A DNA stretch of 64,000 nt from Cordilura impudica. Its lineage: Eukaryota > Arthropoda > Insecta > Diptera > Scathophagidae. The DNA is taken from positions 11,149,668 through 11,213,667 of the forward strand of contig OY821519.1 in the NCBI GenBank assembly GCA_963682025.1, in the 5' to 3' direction. Position numbers and translations under genes: made by a program. The notes beneath the pieces were generated by a model. The model worked only from the letters and a program-made list of their open reading frames with translations, searched no databases and was not told where the DNA came from. This document shows, one piece after another, positions 1-11,358 of this stretch (positions are counted from its first letter, which is position 1; every line of letters starts with the position of its first letter).

Positions 1-733
1 ATACAAAGTATTTAGAAATCCAAAGTTTTCTCGAAATCCGCAAAAATAAAATCCTTGTCAAAAAAATTCTGGCAGAGGGATTTACTTAAAAATTCACACA
101 GTTAATCTGTAACATGTATTTAATAAAACCTTAAAGTAATATATTAATTTTTTTAAATTTTGTTTAAGAAAACTTTTTCAAACTTGAAAAAGGAGTTTTA
201 AAAATTTTATCAAAAAAATTTCCAATTTTCGGTCTCAATGCTTGATAGGTTAACAACGTGGTAATAAAACAATACTTCATATCTGAGTACTTATAAGTAT
301 AGAGACCAGAAAAGAATGATGGCTTTAATCAATTTCTCAAAGTTGAAAAAAATGCCATCAAATTTCATGACCTAGTTCTTTTTGGCACAAAAGTGGTCTG
401 GGGCATTTGCCATTTCTTGGCGAGGTTTCATACGATTTTGAAGTTTTATAGCCTTTTAAAAGGATAATTTAATACTGATCCCGAATTATATAACAGCTTG
501 TCGGTAAAATTAAACTATAGAACGAAATTTTCGTAAAATCTGAAAAAAAAATCATATTTTCCCCATATAAACACACTTGAAATTTTCAATCGCTTTGCGC
601 CACGACTAAACGTTTTTTGATTGGCCCAAAACTTTGTATTTCTCAGTTTTTTTGCTATACGCATATTTCTAGGGGGTGAGACCGACAGTTTGAACACTTT
701 TTTTTCCCTCCATATAACGAAGGGCCACCCTAG
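1..733. mobile_element. Right arm of long-TIR foldback element (family FBL-A), truncated by window edge
   Basis: This segment matches the right arm of the element at 36764-39528 in the same orientation, and the left arm of that element in inverted orientation. It ends in the family terminus GAAGGGCCACCCTA. The rest of the element lies left of the window, so its target duplication cannot be read. A 60-codon open frame at 515-697 on the minus strand is just arm sequence: the same peptide recurs at 36797 on the plus strand. No gene is seen. Confidence 0.85.
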
Positions 734-829
734 TAGTAGTCATACATAAATAAAAATCATAAAATGGTGAAAATATTTTGCTTTTATTATAAAAAATTTT
801 TATATAAATAATAAATAATAACATTGACA

Positions 830-1097
830 ATGGATTTTTGACAACTCACCGTTCAGAAATGACGCTCAGTAATAAGCCACTTGCCGCTCAAACTCGCCGC
901 TCTGCCGCTCACCGCTCTGCCGCTCATTGTGTGTGTTTATTAAATTTGTTAATGTGTTTGTAAGAAAAATGTGTTTGTTTTTTGTGTTGATTATGAATTG
1001 GATATAATTGATTAGCATACCTTTAGGGCCTTTATTTAATGAAAAAATAAAATTTCGTAGAATTTGCACTTGAATTTGGAGGGCTCGAATCTGCTAG
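830..1097 (-). mobile_element. Non-autonomous Helitron-like element, partial copy
   Basis: On the minus strand the segment ends in GAATCTGCTAGT, the 3' terminus (CTAG) shared with full copies at 5602, 12056, 30667 and 57448. The 5' end is not clear. It also holds a short CCGCTC-rich tandem stretch near 890-925 that the other copies lack. The remaining bases 734-830 are AT-rich with nothing recognised. Confidence 0.6.
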
Positions 1098-1104
1098 TAA
1101 GATT

Positions 1105-1215
1105 AAAACTTTGAAAAATTTAATTGTATTTCAAAAATAGTTGAAAGAAACCGTCACAAACAATAAATGTTTAAATAACGGTTAAGATTTTATACGTTTT
1201 CTTCTATTTTTAAAC
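1105..1215 (-). mobile_element. Tc1 5' untranslated fragment
   Basis: On the minus strand this AT-rich segment resembles the 5' leader of the Tc1 copies at 5520-5600 (plus) and 28920-28985 (minus). With the terminal piece at 2480-2724 it forms the 5' end of a minus-strand Tc1 that was split by the minisatellite element at 1216-2472. No transposase coding sequence of this copy remains in the window. Confidence 0.55.
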
Positions 1216-2472
1216 TCTTTTTTTAACTCATACTCTCTGTTTGTCTGTCTGTCATGGGACAACCCCATTCGCCCTCCTCCAATGTATCTGAAACTTGACC
1301 CATAGTCTTGTTTTGGCCAAAGATTAATTTTAAGATAGTCACACACAGTCACGCATAGTGACGCAAAGTAACGGTGTGATTTAAACCCCATTTCCCCTCA
1401 ACCGATCGATCTGAAACTTTGTCCATACAGTCCCGCATAGTCACACACAGTCACGGAGTGATTTAAACACCATTTTCCCTCATCAGATCAATCTGAAACT
1501 TGGTCACCAAATATTAACTTAAAACAAGTAAGAAAATTATAGTCGGTCTAGACCGACTATACGATACCCTATACCATGCGTTTAGAAACCGAATCTCCTA
1601 GGCCCAACTAACTGGACATAGAAAATAAGCAAAAACCAAACTTGAGTGGGATTTTTATTAATTTTTTTGGCTGCAGATATGAAAAAGTTCATATCGGATG
1701 ATATATCTATATGGGGACTAGGTCCAAAAATGGACCGATCCTGACCATGGCTGGTAAAGTCTCTTGTATTTTGCGAAAATATATACAAACAAAATTTGAG
1801 AAGAATCAGTGCAATATTTTTATTTTTTAATAGATTTAAGTGAAGATCGGGAAGCAGCTCTATATGGGGCCAAAGGGATCATTTTTGGACTACTCATTAA
1901 TGGATGTAATGAACGTATACAAACCCAATTTGAGTAAGATCTATATGACAATTTGGATCTTATGGCAATTTATGTCGATTTCACAGGGGTAATTTGTATG
2001 GGGGCTAGGTCTGAACATGGACCGATTCTCACCAATTTCAATAGCGTTCATCCCATGGCCGATAAAAGCTTAAATACCAAATTTCGCCAAAATATATTCA
2101 TATTTGCGACCTGCAGTTTGATTACAAGCTTTACATGGACACACAGACGGACGGACGGACGGACGGACGGACGGACGGACGGACGGACGGACGGACGGAC
2201 GGACATTGTTAAATCAACTCAGAAAGTAATTCTGATTCGATCGGTATAATTAAAGATGGGTCTAGGTCAAATATTTTTGGTTGTTACAAACAGCAGCACA
2301 AAGTCATTATACCCAAACCACATAGTGGTATAGGGTATAAATAGTCACACATAGTCACTTGCTGTGACCAAAGATTAATTTTAAAATAGTCACGGAGAGA
2401 TTCAAAACTCATATGCATAAGGAAAGAGAGAGAGTTTTAATATAAACTTTGTTTTTATGGGTTAGATTATTA
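1216..2472 (+). repeat. Minisatellite-bearing element with (GTCT)n, short version
   Basis: It opens with TTTTAACTCATACTCTC, a short (GTCT)n run, then about three degenerate units containing GATCTGAAACTTG and AGTCACGCACAGTCACG. It closes with ATTCAAAACTCATATG and a tail near 2470. The same beginning and end bracket an expanded array at 42170-43765. This copy is interrupted at 1524-2341 by a different (GTCY)n element. Confidence 0.8.
1524..2340 (+). mobile_element. (GTCY)n element, family M, copy 1 (mini-me/DINE-1-like)
   Basis: The near-terminal sequence at 1538-1561 is a perfect 24-base palindrome made of TATAGTCGGTCT and its complement. A body of about 600 bases follows, then a tetranucleotide run (GGAC)n at about 2146-2204, then AAATCAACTCAGAAAGT, and a terminus CATAGTGGTATAGGGTATAA. 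At least nine further copies lie in this window. The layout, with a terminal hairpin and central (GTCY) microsatellite, resembles the mini-me/DINE-1 group of Diptera, which are Helentron-associated. That assignment is an inference. No coding capacity: the open frame across the GGAC run is repeat translation. Confidence 0.8.
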
Positions 2473-2479
2473 TTGTTGT

Positions 2480-2724
2480 AATCAACTATGGTACAGAAGC
2501 TTAAAAGTTTTCATTTTTTTGGCATCACTAACATAAATTCTTTTTTTTCGTTTATCTATTTCTTTTTAAATATATTTTTTGTTTCAAATTATCTTTCGAT
2601 AGAGAGCACACCAAAGATGATTTCGCAAAAAATACACAATTTTAGGACGTAACGCGAAATGATTAGAGAACAAAATTGCTAAATTCTGAATTTTTAAAAG
2701 TTTCCAATATACTGACACTCACTA
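2480..2724 (-). mobile_element. Tc1 terminal inverted repeat with inner and outer direct repeats
   Basis: Read on the minus strand it begins TAGTGAGTGTCAGTA and TTGGAAACTTTT, and about 230 bases further in carries a second GAAAACTTTT block. Copies at 5291 and 29256 have the same two blocks, an arrangement like the IR/DR subgroup of Tc1 elements. The flanking TA at 2725-2726 is also the insertion site of the neighbouring rosa mariner. Confidence 0.75.
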
Positions 2725-2726
2725 TA

Positions 2727-4023
2727 TAAAGGGTCCGCCAAATAACTTTTTTTTTTTTTGAAAATGCTATAAAAAAAACTACTGAATATTATCTCAAATT
2801 TCTTTTTTTATTTGAAAGTACAATCCTTCCGGTTAATAATGGAAAATAATTTCATTCAAATGGCTGCCTCAGCTGGCCATGCAGTAGCCTACACGATCGG
2901 TACAAATTTTTAAGCACATTATCGATTGTGTGCAGCGGTATTTCTCCAATGCCTTCACGAATATTGTCCTTTAAAGCGTCAATTGTCTCTGGCTTGTTGG
3001 CGTAACACTTATCTTTGAGGGCACCCCACAATTAATAGTCCAACGGTGTCAAATCACAGCTCCGAGGTGGCCAAACGACATCAGCTCTGCGGCTGATAAT
3101 GCGATCTTCAAAAACAGGGCGCAAAACATCGAGTGTAGCTTCGGCTATGTGGCACGTAGCGCCGTCCTGTTGAATCCAAATGTTGCCAATATCCTCCTCT
3201 TCAATTTTTGTGAACAAAAATTCGTTCAACATGGGCCGATAACGATCGCCATTGACTGTAACGGCCACTCCTTGCTCATTTTCGAAGAAAAATGGCCCAA
3301 TTATGCCTCTGGACCAAAATCCGCACCAAACAGTGACTCGTTTTGGGTGTATCGGCTTTTCAATGTATGTGTGCGGGTTTTCTGTGCCCCAAATGCGACA
3401 ATTTTGCTTGTTTACATACCCGCCGAGATCAAAATGAGCTTCATCTGAAAAAATGATTTTTTTTGGCAAAATCGGCATCTTCTGTAAGTCGATCGCAGGC
3501 CCACTTAGCGAAGCGAAAACTCATTGGATGGTCAGTTGGCTGCAACTCCTGAACCAATTGGACTTTGTATGGCGTCATATGCAAAATTCGTCTCAATGAT
3601 GCCTCCGAAATGTTCAATTCTTGAGAACGACGGTGAATTGATGTTGATGGCGCTTCACGCACACTTTCTGCCACAGCAGCAATATTCTCGGGTGTACGCA
3701 CTGTTTTTGGCTTTTCACGCTTTGGTTTATCGATGAGGATGCAATTTTTTTTCACTTTTTTCACAAGATAACGAACATACGGAGCCGACGGTGCTTCTCT
3801 TCTTCTAAAATCCGTACGCAATTTTCGCACACATTCTGCAACATTACCATGATTTTCAAAGTAATGTCGCAATATTTCCCAGCATTGTTCAAGCGTATAT
3901 ACAACCATATTCGTTCATCGGAAGGATAAAACTAATTACCTGTCAAATCAGGCATGAGCTAAGTGTTACCATTCACGAAATAAGCACTAGTTGAAAAAAA
4001 AAAGTTACATGGCGGACCCTTTA
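2727..4023 (-). mobile_element. rosa-type (DD41D) mariner, full length but broken
   Basis: The termini form inverted repeats: TAAAGGGTCCGCCA at the left and its near complement ending CCCTTTA at the right, followed inside by poly-T/poly-A stretches. The length of 1297 bases is typical of mariners. The left end sits directly on TA at 2725-2726, next to a Tc1 terminus. The transposase inside is disrupted. Confidence 0.85.
2848..3908 (-). pseudogene. mariner transposase, DD41D (rosa) type, frameshift and stop
   Basis: A DDD transposase that would bind the element's inverted repeats and cut and paste it. The N-terminal part (3908 to about 3460) holds the helix-turn-helix DNA-binding region. The catalytic part carries FSDEAHFDLGG (first Asp), IQQDGATCH (second Asp) and CDLTPLDY (third Asp in LDY). 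There are 41 residues between the second and third Asp, the spacing that defines rosa. Two lesions are visible: a frameshift near 3460 in a run of A/T, where ADFAKK should join IIFSDEAHF, and an in-frame stop right after LDY at about 3031. Coding sequence resumes as LWGALKDKCYANKPETIDAL down to about 2850. All three catalytic Asp are still present. Confidence 0.9.
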
Positions 4024-5288
4024 TTAGGCTTTACTGAGAGTTCAAGAAGAGTGTAATTTTCCAAATCATGCTACATAAGTATGTACGTCTGAAATGAGAA
4101 TATGCCGAAAAATTTTTAAATTTTTTAAGAAATATAAAGTTTTGTGAACGAAATGCAAACATTTAACGTTTGCTTTATTTTTAACGATTTTGTAGTCTTG
4201 GTTAAAAATGCTCGCTACTGTACATTCAGTTTTGGAAGTATCTACGTAACAAAATGTTGTATGTACATAAGTAGAAGGAATTCATTTTCCCGGCAATGAA
4301 CTTGAAAATTTGTTTATTCATATTTTCTTATACGAATTTATATGAAATTATATGAATGAACTTGTGGGAATGTATGTGAGTTCTCTATATGTAAGTTGAT
4401 ACAATAGTATTCATATTTACAGATGTATCTGTGTGTTTTAAATCTTCTTTAAACACACTTGAATACATTTTATATATAAAGGTAAATGAACAAAATAGTT
4501 GCATACAGCAGTGCTTTTAATAAGAAAACTAACAAATTTATTTGAGTAACTTTGGTGGATTAAAGCAAAATTAAACATTCAAACTGATAGTTTTATTTAA
4601 ATAAATAATAATAATAAAAAAATGTTTTTAAACAGGTTTCTAAGTATTAACGTACTCGCATGTATGTGCATGTATATTTAATTAAGTTTTTCTTTAGGGA
4701 TTCATTCTATGAAATCAAATTTAAATATTATATTTGACATTGCCAAAACTAATGTATAACGATACGAGTAGGAATAACCCTCCACTATCATCTCATTTTT
4801 CAAGTACAATCGGTTCTTGTTAAACGTGTTTTTCGAGTGAAACAATTTAGGTAAAACGACTTTTAGAGTCAAAGTTTTTTACACTGTAAATATTTCATGT
4901 TCTCATTTGCCACAAATTTTATTCTGTTAAAGATTACTTAAAAATGTGTATAATTAAATTTACATGAAGACAAATTTGGTAGAGGCTGTAATCACATTAC
5001 CTAATTATCAATTCTCTATGGCTGAAGTTTTCAATGCACTGAACGGATGCTGGCGAAGTTTTAAAATAATTTTATTTAATTAAAAACAATTTTTTACTCA
5101 ATTATAATGATAATTTAATAACTATGAACTTTTCTAAACAGCTGTTTTTCTAAGTGATGACACTAAAATTTACAGCTTTTAACGAAAAAATGTATCGCCT
5201 TTCGACTATTGAACTTTATCGTCTCTTGGAAATTGTTTAACTTTAAATTAGTGTTTTACACAAAAATATTTGCTGCAATTGATTGAAA
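4024..5288. other. AT-rich spacer, nothing recognised
   Basis: No open frame of interest, no recognised repeat family and no RNA gene was seen. Short homopolymer runs only. Confidence 0.5.
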
Positions 5289-5601
5289 TACAGTGGGTGA
5301 CAATAAATCGGATACTTTTACAAAATTCTTAATATGCAAATTTTTTTTAAAATAATTTCGCGTTAAGTCCTATCGAGAGATAACAAATTTGTTACAAAAA
5401 ATACAATTAAAAAATATAAATACAAGAAAAAAAAGGTGATGCCAAAACAATGGAAACTTTTGAAATTCTGTACCAGAGTTGATTAAAGAAGTAAAAAAAG
5501 AAGGTGGTATAAACAAATTTTTATAAAATCATAACCGTTACTTAAATATTTATGATTTTGAAACAGAATTGTATTTTTCAATGTTTCAATTTTATAATTA
5601 A

Positions 5602-5957
5602 CTAGCAAATTCCAGCCCTCGAAATTCGAGCGCAAATTCTAGGCAACTTAATTTTTCAACTTAGCCAATTCACAAACCAACACTTTATTGGTTTATTATT
5701 ATTGTGAATGAAGGTAACAAACTCATTAACAAATTTAATAAACATACACATAGCATAAGTATAATTTTATGTATGTGTTAGTAGCAACTTTAAATGCAAT
5801 TTACGAAAAATAAGGGAAAAAATTAAAAAATCTATAAATCTGGTGAACAGCTGAAAAGAAATGCCTTTCAAATAATATACGTTTGGTCAAAAACGGGATA
5901 AAACGGTAGAACAAAACATCAATAACAAAAAATTGCCTAGTCTATTAATATTATAGA
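5602..5957 (-). mobile_element. Non-autonomous Helitron-like element, copy b
   Basis: On the minus strand it begins TCTATAATATTAATAG and ends GGAATTTGCTAG, i.e. a 5' TC and a 3' CTAG. It lies between A and T with no target duplication, the insertion pattern of Helitrons. About 356 bases, no coding capacity. It interrupts the 5' leader of Tc1 element A. Confidence 0.75.
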
Positions 5958-6277
5958 TTATATAAAGACCCTAAAAGTATGCTAATCAATAATAGCCAAT
6001 TCACAATTCAACAGAAAAAAACAACCTCATTTTTATTACAAACACATTAACAAATTTAAAAAACACACACATAGCATTCTATATTTTTAGGTATATGTTA
6101 ATAGCAACTTTAAATGCAATTTACTCAAAATAAAGGAAAACAATTAAAAATCTGTAAATCTGCAAAACGGCTAAAAAGAAATACCTTTCAAATAATATAT
6201 GTTTGGTCAAGAACGGGATAAAACGGTAGAACAAAACATCGGTCACAAGATATCGCCTAGCCTATTAATATTATAGA
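5958..6277 (-). mobile_element. Non-autonomous Helitron-like element, copy c, 3'-truncated
   Basis: Directly abutting copy b in the same orientation, with the same 5' start TCTATAATATTAATAG on the minus strand. It lacks the 3' part bearing CTAG. Tandem placement suggests either insertion of one copy at the end of another or read-through rolling-circle products. Confidence 0.7.
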
Positions 6278-6285
6278 TTATAAAA

Positions 6286-6585
6286 TAATGACAAGAATAA
6301 AATTTTGTGAAGCGTTAAAAACCAGAATGATAGATGGTTTTACTGCTGGTCTTAAGCAAAAGAAAATTTGTGAGAAATATTCTATGAATAAATCCATAAT
6401 TTCAAAAACTATCAAGAAATATCGTGAAAGAGCTATGCTGACGACTCAAATTTAGGTGACAAGCCTACGAGTCAAAGACAGGATAATTTAATAGCAAGAG
6501 AGTTTAACCAATGTCCATAAATGCTACCTAAAGAGATCATTAACAATCTGAAACTAAAAATATGTGCTCGAACTGTTTCCCGACG
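6286..6585 (+). pseudogene. Tc1 transposase, N-terminal DNA-binding region (element A)
   Basis: The first ATG at 6286 opens MTRIKFCEALKTRMIDGF, followed by KQKKICEKYSMNKSIISKTI, a paired-like helix-turn-helix typical of Tc1 transposases. Stops appear after about 55 codons. Reading resumes as KEIINNLKLKICARTVSRR up to the Transib insertion at 6586. The coding sequence continues beyond that insertion at 10664 as RSVETDLGN, so one codon run is interrupted exactly by the insertion and its duplicated target. Confidence 0.85.
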
Positions 6586-8043
6586 CACAGTGGTTCAAAA
6601 CCAAAAAAAAGTGGTAATAAGTCTGGAACTTCTAAACTATTGGTTCGATTGGAATAGTATATTCTAGGCGATAGTAGTCAAGGATATAGGCTTTTAAAAT
6701 ATTTATTTTTGAGATACCCTGTTTTAACACAGGGTGAGCTACAGGGTACCAAATTCGACCACCTCGAGGTGGAAAATGCTTTCAAAGCTTGTAACTTTTA
6801 TAAATATGAATTGATTTTTACGTTTTTTAAATTTTTCCAATAACCATTAAATTATTAACAAAAAACATGCTTATACTACCTAGTTATCGCTTATGGTTTA
6901 AAAAATATTTGATTTTAAAAATCAACATTTGAACTTTTCACCAAATTCTTTCTTGGTTTTTCGCAAATAACATTTTTACTAAAATAGATAAACAAAATCT
7001 AAAAATATGTGGCAATAGCCAGTACTTTAAAAAAAAAAATACGTTGAAGTATCTTTTGAATTATTTCAAACCGTTTAGTCAGCACAAAATCTTAAAGTTG
7101 ACTCTTTGAATCAGGTTCTAAAAATTGCAAATTTTTGCCAAAAAATACCCTTCATTCTTTCACTTTTTTCTCACAACCTTGGTAAAACATGTATATATTT
7201 TTCTACATATTTTAAAAGAATATGCCTCAAGAATGGTTGTAAGTGAAATTTTTAATATTTTTGGACATTCACCCTACGTCCAGCATTGGACGAAATTGGG
7301 CAATTTTAAAAAAAAAAACTAAGTTTTAAAAGTTAATACAAAAATATCCGCTCGATTTCTTCAAATATTTCACCGCAGTATTAAAGCCTTAAATATTTTT
7401 ATTTATTTGCCGCAATAAAATTCACCGCCATTACATAAACGTGGTCAGGAGGGCTTAAATGGTGAAAAAAGTCAAATTTTCATACGAATTTTTTTTGTTA
7501 ACATAAAAAACATACTAAGATTAGTTATTTTTATATTTTGTTTATTGATTCAGAACGATATTTAAATTATCTAAAACACTTCAAAAAATCATTTTGATAA
7601 CATTAATAGTTTTTGAGATATTTATATTCAAATTTCAGAAAAAAATATAGAAAAACTATGGTTTTTCGTTTTTTTTGGTTTTTTTGGTAAAGTGTTCCCA
7701 AAATTTTTGAATATTACTTATTATTATATATATTGTTAAAGAAGATATATTTATCTATTCAACGATATATAACATGTGTATCAAATATATTGCAACATGC
7801 TCAAATAATGACCCCAAACCACACTCCACAGGCAAAAATTTAGCTATTTCTCTATTTGTTCATATAAATGGTCATTTACATAGTGAATGACATATTTTTT
7901 TATTGTTTTTTGGTAAAGGGTTGCATACGTTTTTATTACTTCAAATAATATTATATATATTTTCAAAGAAGGTATAATTATAAGTTAATGGTGTATGAAA
8001 TATTTACCTAATGAGTTTCAACTGATCATAAAATTGCTATATA

Positions 8044-8484
8044 TTGAGGCTATACAATGAGACAAGTTCTTCTTCTAGTGAGAGAGAATATCAGGACATA
8101 TGGAGTAATTTAACAATCGGATCTAAGTTTCTATGTCGGCCAATCCGATTTGAGTACACAAAGGAAGACAAAATTACAACACAAAGCTTAGTGAGTTCAA
8201 TAAATCAGGAAATTTCGAGATTGTCTCCAGTTTTTGTGGAAATATCTGGAAGTGTCATTAAAGTGTTATTTCAACCACTTTTTACAATGATTGATGGGAA
8301 AGTAGCCAATGCCGTTACAGATATAACATCTTGGAAATGTAATATATGTGGAAAGAAAAGTTCAGAATTTCATAACAGTTGTGATGAAATTCCTATTAAT
8401 GAAAATGCTTTAAAATTTGGAATATCACCACTTCATGCAAGAATACGATTTATGGAATATTGCAAATATTTCATACACCATTAA
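8044..8484 (+). pseudogene. RAG1-like (Transib) transposase core fragment
   Basis: A 146-codon uninterrupted fragment in the centre of the palindromic element. Residues 33-41 (PIRFEYTKE) and 78-93 (PLFTMIDGKVANAVTD) match the Transib/RAG1 transposase core. Asp84 in MIDGK would correspond to the second catalytic Asp (RAG1 D708). A CxxC pair at residues 99 and 102 and His131 in SPLHARIRF fit the zinc-binding insertion that follows. The first Asp region and the whole C-terminal half with the catalytic Glu are missing, replaced by the inverted arms, so it cannot be active. The last residues run into the right arm. A second, longer relic of the same family at 12440-13365 supports the assignment. 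Family recognition is from motif memory, not a search. Confidence 0.75.
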
Positions 8485-8574
8485 CTTATAATTATACCTT
8501 CTTTGAAAAGATGTATAAAATTATTTGAAGTAATAAAAACGTATGCAACCCTTTACCAAAAAAACAATAAAAAA

Positions 8575-9352
8575 CAAGTAAGAAAATTATAGTCGGTCTA
8601 GACCGACTATACGATACCCTATACCATGCGTTTAGAAACCCTATCTCTTAGGCCCAATTAACTGGACATAGAAATAATCAAAAACCAAATTTGAGTGAGA
8701 TTTTTATTAATTTTTTTGGCTGCAGATATGAAAAAGTTCATATCGGAGGCTATATCTATACAGGGACTAGGTCCAAAAATGGACCGATCCTGATCATGTT
8801 TGGTAAAGTCTCTTGTATTTTGCAAAAATATATACAAACAAAATTTGAGAAGAATCAGTGCAATATTTTTGTTGTTTAATAGATTTAAGTGAAGATCGGG
8901 AAGCAGCTCTATATGGGGTCAAAGTGATCATTTTTGGACTACTCATTAATGGATGTAATGAACGGATACCAACCCAATTTGAGTAAGATCTATATGACAA
9001 TTTGGATCTTATGGCAATTTATGTCGATTTCATATGGGTAATTTGTATGGGGGCTAGGTCTGACCATGAACCGATTCTCACCAATTTCAATAGCGTTCAT
9101 CCCGTGGCCGATAAAAACTTATATGCCAAATTTCATCAAAATATATTCATAGTTGCGACCTGCAGTTTGATTACAAGGTTTACATGGACACACAGACGGA
9201 CGGACGGACGGACGGACATTGTTAAATCAACTCAGAAAGTGATTCTGATTCGATCGGTATAATTAAAGATGGGTCTATGTCAAATATTTTTGGTTGTTAC
9301 AAACAGCAGCACAAAGTCATTATACCCAAACAACATAGTGGTAAGGGTATAA
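8575..9352 (+). mobile_element. (GTCY)n element, family M, copy 2, inside Transib arm
   Basis: Same structure as copy 1: palindrome at 8588-8611, a (GGAC)n run near 9196-9218, terminus GGTAAGGGTATAA. It interrupts the right arm of the Transib-like element. The uninterrupted left arm shows the pre-insertion site CAATAAAAAAATATGTC. With the insertion, six A precede it and ATATGTC follows, so no bases were duplicated. Confidence 0.85.
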
Positions 9353-10663
9353 ATATGTCATTCACTATGTAAATTACCATTTATATGAACAAATAGAGAA
9401 ATAGCTAAATTTTTGCCTGTGGAGTGTGGTTTGGGGTCATTATTTGAGCATGTTGCAATATATTTGATAGACATGTTATATATCGTTGAATAGATAAATA
9501 TATCTTCTTTAACAATATATATAATAATAAGTAATATTCAAAAATTTTGGGAACACTTTACCAAAAAAACCAAAAAAAACGAAAAACCATAGTTTTTCTA
9601 TATTTTTTTCTGAAATTTGAATATAAATATCTCAAAAACTATTAATGGTATCAAAATGATTTTTTGAAGTGTTTTAGATAATTTAAATGTCGTTCTGAAT
9701 CAATAAACAAAATATAAAAATAACTAATCTTAGTATGTTTTTTATGTTAACAAAAAAAATTCGTATGCAAATTTGACTTTTTCCACCATTTAAGCCCTCC
9801 TGACCACGTTTATGTAATGGCGGTGAATTTTATTGTGGCAAATAAATAAAAATATTTGGGGCTTTAATACTGCGGTGAAATATTTGAAGAAATCGGGCGG
9901 ATATTTTTGTATTAACTTTTAAAACTTAGTTTTTTTTTTTAAAATTGCCCAATTTCGTCCAATGCTGGACGTAGGGTGCATGTCCAAAAATATTAAAAAT
10001 TTCACTTACAACCATTCTTGAGGCATATTCTTTTAAAATATGTAGAAAAATATATACATGTTTTACCAAGGTTGTGAGAAAAAAGTGAAAGAATGAAGGG
10101 TATTTTTTGGCAAAAATTTGCAATTTTTAGAACCTGATTCAAAAAGTCAACTTTAAGATTTTGTGCTGACTAAACGGTTTGAAATAATTCAAAGATACTT
10201 CAACGTATTTTTTTTTAAAAGTACTGGCTATTGCCACATATTTTTAGATTTTGTTTATCTATTTTAGTAAAAATGTTATTTGCGAAAAACCAAGAAAGAA
10301 TTTGGTGAAAAGTTCAAATGTTGATTTTTAAAATCAAATATTTTTTAAACCATAAGCGATAACTAGGTAGTATAAGCATGTTTTTTTGTTAATAATTTAA
10401 TGGTTATTGGAAAAATTTAAAAAAACGTAAAAATCAATTCATATTTATAAAAGTTACAAGCTTTGAAAGCATTTTCCACCTCGAGGTGGTCGAATTTGGC
10501 ACCCTGTAGCGCACCCTGTGTTAAAACAGGGTATCTCAAAAATAAATATTTTGAAAGCCTATATCCTTGACTACTATCGCCTAGAATATACTATTCCAAT
10601 CCAACCAATAGTTTAGAAGTTCCAGACTTATTACCACTTTTTTTTTGGTTTTGAACCACTGTG

Positions 10664-10915
10664 CGACGATCAGTTGAGACTGATCTTGGTAACGACTGAT
10701 ATCAGAGAAAAATTATGTTGCTCTTATAAAAATTGCAAAGAACACATGAACCGATCAAGACGGAATTGAAATTTTGAGTCCAAGTTTAATGTAAGAGGAC
10801 ATGATAGCAGAACGTTTATACGACGACTAAAGGGAAAAAGACTACGTTGACCCAAAATATACAAGTAAATCAATTAATTTTGGCGGTGGCAAAAAATTTC
10901 AATGGATATCATAAA
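10664..10915 (+). pseudogene. Tc1 transposase, central part (element A)
   Basis: Right of the Transib insertion the Tc1 coding sequence resumes: RSVETDLGN, then SKFNVRGHDSRTFIRRLKGK near 10780-10840, then PKYTSKSINFGGG near 10855-10890. These are the segments that follow the first catalytic Asp region in Tc1 transposases. Stops and frameshifts are present throughout. It breaks off near 10915. Confidence 0.8.
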
Positions 10916-10941
10916 TAATTGAATTGCCTCATTGCCTCGCG

Positions 10942-11358
10942 CACAGTGCACTATGGGGTATTTGTATCGAAAAGCTGGCATTAAATAAACGGGTCTTCCG
11001 ATCCGCGTAAATATGTATACTATTTAGTTTTCGGGATCGTTGATTTCAAATCTGAAGTCAAAATTTCGAAAATCAAAATGGCAGACACAAAAAGGCGGAC
11101 CATTTTTTTCAAACCTAAGCGCATTTCCACTAAACTTTGTCTTAAGGGTTTTTCGGTGTCGCTGATTCAAATCAGAATTAAAAATTTCAAAAATCAAAAT
11201 GGCGGACACAAAATGGCGTACCTATCTTCTTAAAACTAAGCGCATATACACCAAACTTTGTCTTAAGGAGTTTTCGGGGTCGCTGATCTCGAATCTGAGG
11301 TCAACATTTCTTGACATTTTTTGCCAGCTTTTCAGTACGAATACCCCTTAGTGCAGTG
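10942..11358. mobile_element. Small TIR element with internal tandem units
   Basis: Imperfect inverted ends: left GCACTATGGGGTATTTGTA and AAAAGCTGGCA, right TGCCAGCTTTTCAGTACGAA and TACCCCTTAGTGC. Between them lie three degenerate direct units of roughly 125 bases containing AAATCAAAATGGC and ACTTTGTCTTAAGG. No coding capacity. It was not classified. Confidence 0.65.

Larger units (their letters stand above)
6586..10663. mobile_element. Transib-like transposon with 1.42 kb terminal inverted repeats
   Basis: The ends are CACAGTGGTTCAAAACC and its exact complement. A 5-base duplication CGACG flanks it (6581-6585 and 10664-10668), and removing one copy restores the reading frame of the Tc1 transposase host. 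CAC-starting termini and GC-rich 5-base duplications are known traits of Transib, and CACAGTG equals the V(D)J heptamer. The left arm is 6586-8007. The right arm is 8463-10663, interrupted by a 778-base M-family insertion. Without that insertion the arms are 1422 and 1423 bases. The unique centre (8008-8462) carries a RAG1-like fragment. Identical short open frames at 7125-7322 and 9926-10123 are mirror images within the arms, not genes. Confidence 0.87.

Noticed and set aside
1953..2249. 98-codon frame with TDGRTDGR repeats (also 9002-9262)
   Set aside because: Runs through the (GGAC)n microsatellite of family M; not conserved as a frame among copies.
7125..7322. 65-codon protein found twice (also at 9926-10123)
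   Set aside because: The two frames are mirror images in the inverted arms of the Transib-like element; no motif.
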